Assembly (NCBI RefSeq): GCF_910591885.1
Contig: NW_025963602.1
Span: 62,001-126,000, forward strand
Source: Bombus terrestris
Lineage: Eukaryota > Arthropoda > Insecta > Hymenoptera > Apidae
Direction: 5' to 3'
Length of the DNA: 64,000 bases
Shown one piece after another: positions 13,301-26,070 of this stretch. Below the pieces are notes generated by a model, which worked only from the letters and a program-made list of their open reading frames with translations, did not search any database and was not told the origin of the DNA. The position numbers and the translations under genes were made by a program. Within the stretch, counting starts at the first letter, position 1. Every line of letters begins with the position of its first letter.

Positions 13301-16300
13301 CACGATGTCCCACGTTGTCCAACGATGTCCAACGGTGTCCCACGTTGTCCCACGTTGTCCCACGTTGTCCCACGTTGTCCCACGGTGTCCAACGATGTCC
13401 AACGGTGTCCCACGTTGTCCCACGTTGTCCCACGTTGTCCCACGTTGTCCAACGATGTCCAACGGTGTCCAACGGTGTCCCACGTTGTCCCACGTTGTCC
13501 CACGTTGTCCCACGGTGTCCAGCGGTGTCCACCGATGTCCAACGGTGTCCAACGGTGTCCAACGGTGTCCAACGGTGTCCAACGATGTCCAACGATGTCC
13601 AACGATGTCCAACGGTGTCCAACGGTGTCCCACGATGTCCAACGGTGTCCCACGTTGTCCCACGTTGTCCCACGTTGTCCCACGTTGTCCCACGTTGTCC
13701 CACGTTGTCCCACGTTGTCCCACGGTGTCCAACGGTGTCCAACGATGTCCAACGGTGTCCAACGGTGTGCCACGTTGTCCCACGTTGTCCCACGGTGTCC
13801 AACGATGTCCAACGGTGTCCCACGTTGTCCCACGTTGTCCCACGTTGTCCCACGTTGTCCCACGTTGTCCCACGGTGTCCAACGGTGTCCCACGTTGTCC
13901 CACGGTGTCCAACGATGTCCAACGGTGTCCCACGTTGTCCCACGTTGTCCCACGTTGTCCCACGTTGTCCCACGTTGTCCCACGTTGTCCCACGTTGTCC
14001 CACGTTGTCCCACGTTGTCCCACGTTGTCCCACGTTGTCCCACGTTGTCCCACGTTGTCCCACGTTGTCCCACTATGTCCCACGTTGTCCAACGATGTCC
14101 AACGGTGTCCCACGTTGTCCCACGTTGTCCCACGTTGTCCCACGTTGTCCCACGGTGTCCAACGATGTCCAACGGTGTCCCACGTTGTCCCACGTTGTCC
14201 CACGTTGTCCCACGTTGTCCAACGATGTCCAACGGTGTCCAACGGTGTCCCACGTTGTCCCACGTTGTCCCACGTTGTCCCACGGTGTCCAACGATGTCC
14301 AACGGTGTCCCACGTTGTCCCACGTTGTCCCACGTTGTCCCACGTTGTCCCACGTTGTCCAACGGTGTCCCACGGTGTCCCACGTTGTCCCACGTTGTCC
14401 CACGTTGTCCCACGTTGTCCCACGTTGTCCCACGTTGTCCCACGTTGTCCCACGTTGTCCCACGGTGTCCAACGGTGTCCAACGATGTCCCACGTTGTCC
14501 CACGGTGTCCAACGGTGTCCCACGTTGTCCCACGTTGTCCCACGTTGTCCCACGTTGTCCCACGTTGTCCCACGTTGTCCCACGTTGTCCCACGTTGTCC
14601 CACGTTGTCCCACGTTGTCCCACGTTGTCCCACGTTGTCCCACGGTGTCCAACGGTGTCCAGCGGTGTACAACGGTGTCCAACGATGTCCAACGGTGTCC
14701 AACGGTGACCCACGGTGTCCAACGGTGTCCAACGGTGTCCCACGGTGTCCAACGGTGTCCAACGGTGTCCCACGGTGTCCAACGGTGTCCCACGTTGTCC
14801 CACGTTGTCCCACGTTGTCCCACGTTGTCCCACGGTGTCCCACGTTGTCCCACGTTGTCCCACGGTGTCCAACGATGTCCAACGGTGCCCAACGGTGTCC
14901 CACGGTGTCCAACTGTGTCCCACGGTGTCCCACGTTGTCCCACGTTGTCCCACGTTGTCCCACGTTGTCCCACGTTGTCCAACGATAGCCACCGGTGTCC
15001 CACGTTGTCCCACGTTGTCCCACGTTGTCCCACGTTGTCCCACGTTGTCCCACGGTGTCCAACGGTGTCCAGCGGTGTACAACGGTGTCCAACGATGTCC
15101 AACGGTGTCCAACGGTGTCCCACGGTGTCCAACGGTGTCCAACGGTGTCCCACGGTGTCCAACGGTGTCCAACGGTGTCCCACGGTGTCCAACGGTGTCC
15201 CACGTTGTCCCACGTTGTCCCACGTTGTCCCACGGTGTCCCACGTTGTCCCACGTTGTCCCACGGTGTCCAACGATGTCCAACGGTGTCCAACGGTGTCC
15301 CACGGTGTCCAACTGTGTCCCACGGTGTCCCACGTTGTCCCACGTTGTCGCACGTTGTCCCACGTTGTCCCACGTTGTCCAACGATATCCAACGGTGTCC
15401 CACGTTGTCCCACGTTGTCCCACGTTGTCCCACGTTGTCCCACGTTGTCCCACGGTGTCCAACGGTGTCCAGCGGTGTACAACGGTGTCCAACGATGTCC
15501 AACGGTGTCCAACGGTGTCCAACGGTGTCCCACGGTGTCCAACTGTGTCCCACGGTGTCCCACGTTGTCCCACGTTGTCCCACGTTGTCCCACGTTGTCC
15601 CACGTTGTCCAACGATATCCAACGGTGTCCCACGTTGTCCCACGTTGTCGCACGTTGTCCCACGTTGTCCCACGGTGTCCAACGGTGTCCAGCGGTGTAC
15701 AACGGTGTCCAACGATGTCCAACGGTGTCCAACGGTGTCCCACGGTGTCCAACGGTGTCCAACGGTGTCCCACGGTGTCCAACGGTGTCCAACGGTGTCC
15801 CACGGTGTCCAACGGTGTCCCACGTTGTCCCACGTTGTCCCACGTTGTCCCACGTTGTCCCACGTTGTCCCACGTTGTCCCACGTTGTCCCACGGTGTCC
15901 AACGGTGTCCAACGATGTCCAACGGTGTCCAACGATGTCCCACGGAGTCCAACGATGCCCAACGCTGTCCCACGTTGTCCAACGGTGTCCCACGTTGTCC
16001 CACGTTGTCCCACGTTGTCCCACGTTGTCCCACGATGTCCCACGTTGTCCCACGTTGTCCCACGTTGTCCCACGTTGTCCCACGTTGTCCCACGTTGTCC
16101 CACGTTGTCCCACGTTGTCCCACGGTGTCCAACGATGTCCAGCGGTGTCCAACGGTGTCCCACGGTGTCCAACGGTGTCCAACGGTGTCCAACGGTGTCC
16201 AACGGTGTCCAACGGTGTCCCACGATGTCCACCGATGTCCAACGGTGTCCAACGGTGTCCAACGGTGTCCAACGGTGTCCAACGATGTCCAACGATGTCC

Positions 16301-16510
16301 AACGGTGTCCAACGGTGTCCAACGATGTCCAACGATGTCCAACGATGTCCAACGGTGTCCCACGTTGTCCCACGTTGTCCCACGTTGTCCCACGTTGTCC
16401 CACGTTGTCCCACGTTGTCCCACGTTGTCCCACGTTGTCCCACGTTGTCCCACGTTGTCCCACGATGTCCCACGTTGTCCCACGGTGTCCAACGATGTCC
16501 CACGTTGTCC
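10351..16510 (+). repeat. 6,160-bp higher-order repeat, copy 1
   Basis: Marker units in this segment reappear 6,160 bp later: TACGTTGTCC 10611/16771, CACGGAGTCC 10781/16941, AACGCTGTCC 10801/16961, CACGTTTTCC 11411/17571, AACGGTGACC 11461/17621, CACAATGTCC 12421/18581, CACGTTGACC 13001/19161 and AACGGTGTGC 13761/19921. Copy 2 begins where this copy ends, so they form a true tandem pair. From about 14.0 kb the offset falls to 5,950 because copy 2 lacks about 210 bp. Private differences include AACGTTGTCC at 12221 and CACGATGTCC at 12311. Inside, 10.6-11.4 kb shows a smaller ~410-bp repeat. Confidence 0.88.
14641..15820 (+). repeat. AGCGGTGTAC cassette group 1
   Basis: Four AGCGGTGTAC markers lie at 14661, 15071, 15471 and 15691 (spacings 410, 400, 220). 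Each is followed by alternating AACGG and CACGG units and C-type runs. Other markers in the group are AACGGTGCCC, AACTGTGTCC, CACGTTGTCG (15341, 15641) and AACGATATCC (15371, 15611). AACGATAGCC at 14981 holds the only + strand TAG I found. Confidence 0.88.
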
Positions 16511-19500
16511 CACGTTGTCCAACGATGTCCAACGGTGTCCCACGTTGTCCCACGTTGTCCCACGTTGTCCCACGTTGTCCCACGGTGTCCAACGATGTCC
16601 AACGGTGTCCCACGTTGTCCCACGTTGTCCCACGTTGTCCCACGTTGTCCAACGATGTCCAACGGTGTCCAACGGTGTCCCACGTTGTCCCACGTTGTCC
16701 CACGTTGTCCCACGGTGTCCAACGATGTCCAACGGTGTCCCACGTTGTCCCACGTTGTCCCACGTTGTCCTACGTTGTCCCACGTTGTCCAACGGTGTCC
16801 CACGGTGTCCCACGTTGTCCCACGTTGTCCCACGTTGTCCCACGTTGTCCCACGTTGTCCCACGTTGTCCCACGTTGTCCCACGTTGTCCCACGGTGTCC
16901 AACGGTGTCCAACGATGTCCAACGGTGTCCAACGATGTCCCACGGAGTCCAACGATGCCCAACGCTGTCCCACGTTGTCCAACGGTGTCCCACGTTGTCC
17001 CACGTTGTCCCACGTTGTCCCACGTTGTCCCACGATGTCCCACGTTGTCCCACGTTGTCCCACGTTGTCCCACGTTGTCCCACGTTGTCCCACGTTGTCC
17101 CACGGTGTCCCACGTTGTCCCACGGTGTCCAACGATGTCCAACGGTGTCCCACGTTGTCCCACGTTGTCCCACGTTGTCCTACGTTGTCCCACGTTGTCC
17201 AACGGTGTCCCACGGTGTCCCACGTTGTCCCACGTTGTCCCACGTTGTCCCACGTTGTCCCACGTTGTCCCACGTTGTCCCACGTTGTCCCACGTTGTCC
17301 CACGGTGTCCAACGGTGTCCAACGATGTCCCACGGTGTCCAACGATGTCCCACGGTGTCCAACGATGCCCAACGGTGTCCCACGTTGTCCAACGGTGTCC
17401 CACGTTGTCCCACGTTGTCCCACGGTGTCCAACGATGTCCAACGGTGTCCCACGTTGTCCCACGGTGTCCAACGGTGTCCAACGATGTCCCACGGTGTCC
17501 AACGGTGTCCCACGTTGTCCCACGTTGTCCCACGGTGTCCAACGATGTCCAACGGTGTCCCACGTTGTCCCACGTTTTCCCACGTTGTCCCACGGTGTCC
17601 AACGATGTCCAACGGTGTCCAACGGTGACCCACGGTGTCCCACGTTGTCCCACGTTGTCCCACGGTGTCCAACGATGTCCAACGGTGTCCCACGTTGTCC
17701 CACGTTGTCCCACGTTGTCCCACGTTGTCCCACGTTGTCCCACGTTGTCCCACGTTGTCCCACGTTGTCCCACGTTGTCCCACGTTGTCCCACGTTGTCC
17801 CACGTTGTCCCACGTTGTCCCACGTTGTCCCACGGTGTCCAACGATGTCCAGCGGTGTCCAACGGTGTCCCACGGTGTCCAACGGTGTCCAACGGTGTCC
17901 AACGGTGTCCAACGGTGTCCAACGGTGTCCCACGATGTCCACCGATGTCCAACGGTGTCCAACGGTGTCCAACGGTGTCCAACGGTGTCCAACGATGTCC
18001 AACGATGTCCAACGGTGTCCAACGGTGTCCAACGATGTCCAACGATGTCCAACGATGTCCAACGGTGTCCCACGTTGTCCCACGTTGTCCCACGTTGTCC
18101 CACGTTGTCCCACGTTGTCCCACGTTGTCCCACGTTGTCCCACGTTGTCCCACGTTGTCCCACGTTGTCCCACGATGTCCCACGTTGTCCCACGGTGTCC
18201 AACGATGTCCCACGTTGTCCCACGTTGTCCCACGGTGTCCAGCGGTGTCCAACGGTGTCCCACGTTGTCCCACGTTGTCCCACGTTGTCCCACGTTGTCC
18301 CACGTTGTCCCACGTTGTCCCACGTTGTCCCACGTTGTCCCACGTTGTCCCACGTTGTCCAACGATGTCCAACGGTGTCCCACGTTGTCCCACGTTGTCC
18401 CACGTTGTCCCACGTTGTCCGACGGTGTCCAACGATGTCCCACGTTGTCCCACGTTGTCCCACGTTGTCCAACGATGTCCAACGGTGTCCAACGGTGTCC
18501 CACGTTGTCCCACGTTGTCCCACGTTGTCCCACGGTGTCCAGCGGTGTCCAACGATGTCCAACGGTGTCCAACGGTGTCCCACAATGTCCACCGATGTCC
18601 AACGGTGTCCAACGGTGTCCAACGGTGTCCAACGGTGTCCAACGATGTCCAACGATGTCCAACGATGTCCAACGGTGTCCAACGGTGTCCCACGATGTCC
18701 AACGGTGTCCCACGTTGTCCCACGTTGTCCCACGTTGTCCCACGTTGTCCCACGTTGTCCCACGTTGTCCCACGTTGTCCCACGTTGTCCCACGTTGTCC
18801 CACGTTGTCCCACGTTGTCCCACGATGTCCCACGTTGTCCAACGATGTCCAACGGTGTCCCACGTTGTCCCACGTTGTCCCACGTTGTCCCACGTTGTCC
18901 CACGGTGTCCAACGATGTCCAACGGTGTCCCACGTTGTCCCACGTTGTCCCACGTTGTCCCACGTTGTCCAACGATGTCCAACGGTGTCCAACGGTGTCC
19001 CACGTTGTCCCACGTTGTCCCACGTTGTCCCACGGTGTCCAGCGGTGTCCAACGATGTCCAACGGTGTCCAACGGTGTCCCACGATGTCCACCGATGTCC
19101 ACCGATATCCAACGGTGTCCAACGGTGTCCAACGGTGTCCCACGTTGTCCCACGTTGTCCCACGTTGACCCACGTTGTCCAACGATGTCCAACGGTGTCC
19201 AACGGTGTCCAACGGTGTCCCACGTTGTCCCACGTTGTCCCACGTTGTCCAACGATGTCCAACGATGTCCAACGGTGTCCCACGTTGTCCCACGTTGTCC
19301 CACGTTGTCCCACGTTGTCCCACGGTGTCCAACGATGTCCAACGGTGTCCCACGTTGTCCCACGTTGTCCCACGTTGTCCCACGTTGTCCAACGATGTCC
19401 AACGGTGTCCAACGGTGTCCCACGTTGTCCCACGTTGTCCCACGTTGTCCCACGTTGTCCCACGATGTCCCACGTTGTCCAACGATGTCCAACGGTGTCC

Positions 19501-21770
19501 CACGTTGTCCCACGTTGTCCCACGTTGTCCCACGTTGTCCCACGGTGTCCAACGATGTCCAACGGTGTCCCACGTTGTCCCACGTTGTCCCACGTTGTCC
19601 CACGTTGTCCAACGATGTCCAACGGTGTCCAACGGTGTCCCACGTTGTCCCACGTTGTCCCACGTTGTCCCACGGTGTCCAGCGGTGTCCACCGATGTCC
19701 AACGGTGTCCAACGGTGTCCAACGGTGTCCAACGGTGTCCAACGATGTCCAACGATGTCCAACGATGTCCAACGGTGTCCAACGGTGTCCCACGATGTCC
19801 AACGGTGTCCCACGTTGTCCCACGTTGTCCCACGTTGTCCCACGTTGTCCCACGTTGTCCCACGTTGTCCCACGTTGTCCCACGGTGTCCAACGGTGTCC
19901 AACGATGTCCAACGGTGTCCAACGGTGTGCCACGTTGTCCCACGTTGTCCCACGGTGTCCCACGTTGTCCCACGTTGTCCCACGTTGTCCCACGTTGTCC
20001 CACGTTGTCCCACGTTGTCCCACGATGTCCCACGTTGTCCAACGATGTCCAACGGTGTCCCACGTTGTCCCACGTTGTCCCACGTTGTCCCACGTTGTCC
20101 CACGGTGTCCAACGATGTCCAACGGTGTCCCACGTTGTCCCACGTTGTCCCACGTTGTCCCACGTTGTCCAACGATGTCCAACGGTGTCCAACGGTGTCC
20201 CACGTTGTCCCACGTTGTCCCACGTTGTCCCACGGTGTCCAACGATGTCCAACGGTGTCCCACGTTGTCCCACGTTGTCCCACGTTGTCCTACGTTGTCC
20301 CACGTTGTCCAACGGTGTCCCACGGTGTCCCACGTTGTCCCACGTTGTCCCACGTTGTCCCACGTTGTCCCACGTTGTCCCACGTTGTCCCACGTTGTCC
20401 CACGTTGTCCCACGGTGTCCAACGGTGTCCAACGATGTCCCACGTTGTCCCACGGTGTCCAACGGTGTCCCACGTTGTCCCACGTTGTCCCACGTTGTCC
20501 CACGTTGTCCCACGTTGTCCCACGTTGTCCCACGTTGTCCCACGTTGTCCCACGTTGTCCCACGTTGTCCCACGTTGTCCCACGTTGTCCCACGGTGTCC
20601 AACGGTGTCCAGCGGTGTACAACGGTGTCCAACGATGTCCAACGGTGTCCAACGGTGACCCACGGTGTCCAACGGTGTCCAACGGTGTCCCACGGTGTCC
20701 AACGGTGTCCAACGGTGTCCCACGGTGTCCAACGGTGTCCCACGTTGTCCCACGTTGTCCCACGTTGTCCCACGTTGTCCCACGGTGTCCCACGTTGTCC
20801 CACGTTGTCCCACGGTGTCCAACGATGTCCAACGGTGCCCAACGGTGTCCCACGGTGTCCAACTGTGTCCCACGGTGTCCCACGTTGTCCCACGTTGTCC
20901 CACGTTGTCCCACGTTGTCCCACGTTGTCCAACGATATCCAACGGTGTCCCACGTTGTCCCACGTTGTCCCACGTTGTCCCACGTTGTCCCACGTTGTCC
21001 CACGGTGTCCAACGGTGTCCAGCGGTGTACAACGGTGTCCAACGATGTCCAACGGTGTCCAACGGTGTCCCACGGTGTCCAACGGTGTCCAACGGTGTCC
21101 CACGGTGTCCAACGGTGTCCAACGGTGTCCCACGGTGTCCAACGGTGTCCCACGTTGTCCCACGTTGTCCCACGTTGTCCCACGGTGTCCCACGTTGTCC
21201 CACGTTGTCCCACGGTGTCCAACGATGTCCAACGGTGCCCAACGGTGTCCCACGGTGTCCAACTGTGTCCCACGGTGTCCCACGTTGTCCCACGTTGTCG
21301 CACGTTGTCCCACGTTGTCCCACGTTGTCCAACGATATCCAACGGTGTCCCACGTTGTCCCACGTTGTCCCACGTTGTCCCACGTTGTCCCACGTTGTCC
21401 CACGGTGTCCAACGGTGTCCAGCGGTGTACAACGGTGTCCAACGATGTCCAACGGTGTCCAACGGTGTCCAACGGTGTCCCACGGTGTCCAACTGTGTCC
21501 CACGGTGTCCCACGTTGTCCCACGTTGTCCCACGTTGTCCCACGTTGTCCCACGTTGTCCAACGATGTCCAACGGTGTCCCACGTTGTCCCACGTTGTCG
21601 CACGTTGTCCCACGTTGTCCCACGGTGTCCAACGGTGTCCAGCGGTGTACAACGGTGTCCAACGATGTCCAACGGTGTCCAACGGTGTCCCACGGTGTCC
21701 AACGGTGTCCCACGGTGTCCCACGGTGTCCAACGGTGTCCCACGGTGTCCCACGGTGTCCCACGGTGTCC
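16511..21770 (+). repeat. 6,160-bp higher-order repeat, copy 2
   Basis: Second copy of the segment at 10351. It matches at offset 6,160 to about 19.95 kb and at 5,950 from about 20.0 kb to 21.77 kb, so about 210 bp is missing near 19.96 kb. A 410-bp tandem repeat is clear at its start (TACGTTGTCC at 16771 and 17181; the AACGATGCCC unit at 16951 and 17361). CACGGTGTCC at 17351 replaces the CACGGAGTCC of copy 1 (11191). The end merges into a family of 2.6-3.0-kb repeats that runs to about 28 kb. Confidence 0.85.
20591..21770 (+). repeat. AGCGGTGTAC cassette group 2
   Basis: Markers lie at 20611, 21021, 21421 and 21641, the same 410-400-220 spacing as group 1, from which it is offset 5,950 bp. 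The last 70 bp differ: units at 21711, 21741 and 21761 start with C where groups 1, 3 and 4 have A. Confidence 0.88.
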
Positions 21771-22070
21771 CACGGTGTCCCACGTTGTCCCACGTTGTCC
21801 CACGTTGTCCCACGGTGTCCCACGTTGTCCCACGTTGTCCCACGGTGTCCAACGATGTCCAACGGTGCCCAACGGTGTCCCACGATGTCCAACTGTGTCC
21901 CACGGTGTCCCACGTTGTCCCACGTTGTCCCACGTTGTCCCACGTTGTCCCACGTTGTCCAACGATATCCAACGGTGTCCCACGTTGTCCCACGTTGTCC
22001 CACGTTGTCCCACGTTGTCCCACGTTGTCCCACGTTGTCCCACGGTGTCCAACGGTGTCCAACGATGTCC

Positions 22071-22350
22071 AACTGTGTCCAACGGTGTCCCACGTTGTCC
22101 CACGTTGTCCCACGTTGTCCCACGTTGTCCCACGTTGTCCAACGATGTCCAACGGTGTCCCACGTTGTCCCACTTTGTCCCACGTTGTCCCACGTTGTCC
22201 CACGTTGTCCCACGTTGTCCAACGATGTCCAACGGTGTCCCACGTTGTCCCACGTTGTCCCACGTTGTCCCACGTTGTCCCACGATGTCCCACGTTGTCC
22301 AACGATGTCCAACGGTGTCCCACGTTGTCCCACGTTGTCCTACGTTGTCC
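22071..22350 (+). repeat. AACTGTGTCC-CACTTTGTCC-TACGTTGTCC block
   Basis: AACTGTGTCC at 22071, CACTTTGTCC at 22171 and TACGTTGTCC at 22341 keep fixed distances (100 and 170 bp). The same triplet occurs at 24681/24781/24951 and 27711/27811/27981. A copy at 32321/32421 lacks the T unit. The block closes each 2.6-3.0-kb repeat that also holds a cassette group. The 27.7-kb copy has an extra CACTTTGTCC at 27771. Confidence 0.8.
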
Positions 22351-23290
22351 CACGTTGTCCCACGTTGTCCCACGTTGTCCCACGGTGTCCAACGATGTCC
22401 AACGGTGTCCCACGTTGTCCCACGTTGTCCCACGTTGTCCCACGTTGTCCAACGATGTCCAACGGTGTCCAACGGTGTCCCACGTTGTCCCACGTTGTCC
22501 CACGTTGTCCCACGGTGTCCAACGATGTCCAACGGTGTCCCACGTTGTCCCACGTTGTCCCACGTTGTCCTACGTTGTCCCACGTTGTCCAACGGTGTCC
22601 CACGGTGTCCCACGTTGTCCCACGTTGTCCCACGTTGTCCCACGTTGTCCCACGTTGTCCCACGTTGTCCCACGTTGTCCCACGTTGTCCCACGGTGTCC
22701 AACGGTGTCCAACGATGTCCAACGGTGTCCAACGATGTCCCACGGAGTCCAACGATGCCCAACGGTGTCCCACGTTGTCCAACGGTGTCCCACGTTGTCC
22801 CACGTTGTACCACGTTGTCCCACGTTGTCCCACGATGTCCCACGTTGTCCCACGTTGTCCCACGTTGTCCCACGTTGTCCCACGTTGTCCCACGGTGTCC
22901 AACGATGTCCAACGGTGTCCCACGTTGTCCAACGGTGTCCCACGTTGTCCCACGTTGTCCCACGTTGTCCCACGTTGTCCCACGATGTCCCACGGTGTCC
23001 AACGATGTCCAACGGTGTCCAACGGTGTCCCACGGTGTCCAACGGTGTCCCACGTTGTCCCACGTTGTCCCACGTTGTCCCACGTTGTCCTACGTTGTCC
23101 CACGTTGTCCCACGTTGTCCCACGTTGTCCCACGTTGTCCCACGTTGTCCCACGGTGTCCAACGGTGTCCCACGTTGTCCCACGTTGTCCCACGTTGTCC
23201 CACGTTGTCCCACGTTGTCCCACGTTGTCCCACGTTGTCCCACGTTGTCCCACGTTGTCCCACGTTGTCCCACGTTGTCCCACGTTGTCC

Positions 23291-24380
23291 CACGGTGTCC
23301 AACGGTGTCCAGCGGTGTACAACGGTGTCCAACGATGTCCAACGGTGTCCAACGGTGACCCACGGTGTCCAAAGGTGTCCAACGGTGTCCCACGGTGTCC
23401 AACGGTGTCCAACGGTGTCCCACGGTGTCCAACGGTGTCCCACGTTGTCCCACGTTGTCCCACGTTGTCCCACGTTGTCCCACGGTGTCCCACGTTGTCC
23501 CACGTTGTCCCACGGTGTCCAACGATGTCCAACGGTGCCCAACGGTGTCCCACGGTGTCCAACTGTGTCCCACGGTGTCCCACGTTGTCCCACGTTGTCC
23601 CACGTTGTCCCACGTTGTCCCACGTTGTCCAACGATATCCAACGGTGTCCCACGTTGTCCCACGTTGTCCCACGTTGTCCCACGTTGTCCCACGTTGTCC
23701 CACGGTGTCCAACGGTGTCCAGCGGTGTACAACGGTGTCCAACGATGTCCAACGGTGTCCAACGGTGTCCCACGGTGTCCAACGGTGTCCAACGGTGTCC
23801 CACGGTGTCCAACGGTGTCCAACGGTGTCCCACGGTGTCCAACGGTGTCCCACGTTGTCCCACGTTGTCCCACGTTGTCCCACGGTGTCCCACGTTGTCC
23901 CACGTTGTCCCACGGTGTCCAACGATGTCCAACGGTGCCCAACGGTGTCCCACGGTGTCCAACTGTGTCTCACGGTGTCCCACGTTGTCCCACGTTGTCG
24001 CACGTTGTCCCACGTTGTCCAACGGTGTCCAGCGGTGTACAACGGTGTCCAACGATGTCCAACGGTGTCCAACGGTGTCCAACGGTGTCCCACGGTGTCC
24101 AACTGTGTCCCACGGTGTCCCACGTTGTCCCACGTTGTCCCACGTTGTCCCACGTTGTCCCACGTTGTCCAACGATATCCAACGGTGTCCCACGTTGTCC
24201 CACGTTGTCGCACGTTGTCCCACGTTGTCCCACGGTGTCCAACGGTGTCCAGCGGTGTACAACGGTGTCCAACGATGTCCAACGGTGTCCAACGGTGTCC
24301 CACGGTGTCCAACGGTGTCCAACGGTGTCCCACGGTGTCCAACGGTGTCCAACGGTGTCCCACGGTGTCCAACGGTGTCC
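23291..24380 (+). repeat. AGCGGTGTAC cassette group 3, 90 bp shorter
   Basis: Markers lie at 23311, 23721, 24031 and 24251 (410-310-220). The second spacing is 90 bp shorter than in groups 1 and 2, so nine units were lost. The loss falls after CACGTTGTCG at 23991, removing the AACGATATCC segment present in the other groups. The offset to group 2 changes from 2,700 to 2,610 at that place. Confidence 0.88.
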
Positions 24381-26070
24381 CACGTTGTCCCACGTTGTCC
24401 CACGTTGTCCCACGTTGTCCCACGGTGTCCCACGTTGTCCCACGTTGTCCCACGGTGTCCAACGATGTCCAACGGTGCCCAACGGTGTCCCACGATGTCC
24501 AACTGTGTCCCACGGTGTCCCACGTTGTCCCACGTTGTCCCACGTTGTCCCACGTTGTCCCACGTTGTCCAACGATATCCAACGGTGTCCCACGTTGTCC
24601 CACGTTGTCCCACGTTGTCCCACGTTGTCCCACGTTGTCCCACGTTGTCCCACGGTGTCCAACGGTGTCCAACGATGTCCAACTGTGTCCAACGGTGTCC
24701 CACGTTGTCCCACGTTGTCCCACGTTGTCCCACGTTGTCCCACGTTGTCCAACGATGTCCAACGGTGTCCCACGTTGTCCCACTTTGTCCCACGTTGTCC
24801 CACGTTGTCCCACGTTGTCCCACGTTGTCCAACGATGTCCAACGGTGTCCCACGTTGTCCCACGTTGTCCCACGTTGTCCCACGTTGTCCCACGATGTCC
24901 CACGTTGTCCAACGATGTCCAACGGTGTCCCACGTTGTCCCACGTTGTCCTACGTTGTCCCACGTTGTCCCACGTTGTCCCACGTTGTCCCACGTTGTCC
25001 CACGTTGTCCCACGGTGTCCAACGGTGTCCCACGTTGTCCCACGTTGTCCCACGGTGTCCAACGATGTCCAACGGTGTCCAACGGTGTCCCACGGTGTCC
25101 CACGTTGTCCCACGTTGTCCCACGGTGTCCAACGATGTCCAACGGTGTCCCACGCTGTCCCACGTTGTCCCACGGTGTCCAACGATGTCCAACGGTGTCC
25201 CACGTTGTCCCACGTTGTCCCACGTTGTCCCACGTTGTCCCACGTTGTCCAACGATGTCCAACGGTGTCCAACGTTGTCCCACGTTGTCCCACGTTGTCC
25301 CACGTTGTCCCACGGTGTCCAACGATGTCCAACGGTGTCCCACGTTGTCCCACGTTGTCCCACGTTGTCCTACGTTGTCCCACGTTGTCCAACGGTGTCC
25401 CACGGTGTCCCACGTTGTCCCACGTTGTCCCACGTTGTCCCACGTTGTCCCACGTTGTCCCACGTTGTCCCACGGTGTCCAACGGTGTCCAACGATGTCC
25501 AACGGTGTCCAACGATGTCCCACGGAGTCCAACGATGCCCAACGGTGTCCCACGTTGTCCAACGGTGTCCCACGTTGTCCCACGTTGTCCCACGTTGTCC
25601 CACGTTGTCCCACGATGTCCCACGTTGTCCCACGTTGTCCCACGTTGTCCCACGTTGTCCCACGTTGTCCCACGGTGTCCAACGATGTCCAACGGTGTCC
25701 CACGTTGTCCAACGGTGTCCCACGTTGTCCCACGTTGTCCCACGTTGTCCCACGTTGTCCCACGATGTCCCACGGTGTCCAACGATGTCCAACGGTGTCC
25801 AACGGTGTCCCACGGTGTCCAACGGTGTCCCACGTTGTCCCACGTTGTCCCACGTTGTCCCACGTTGTCCTACGTTGTCCCACGTTGTCCCACGTTGTCC
25901 CACGTTGTCCCACGTTGTCCCACGTTGTCCCACGGTGTCCAACGGTGTCCCACGTTGTCCCACGTTGTCCCACGTTGTCCCACGTTGTCCCACGTTGTCC
26001 CACGTTGTCCCACGTTGTCCCACGTTGTCCCACGTTGTCCCACGTTGTCCCACGTTGTCCCACGTTGTCC

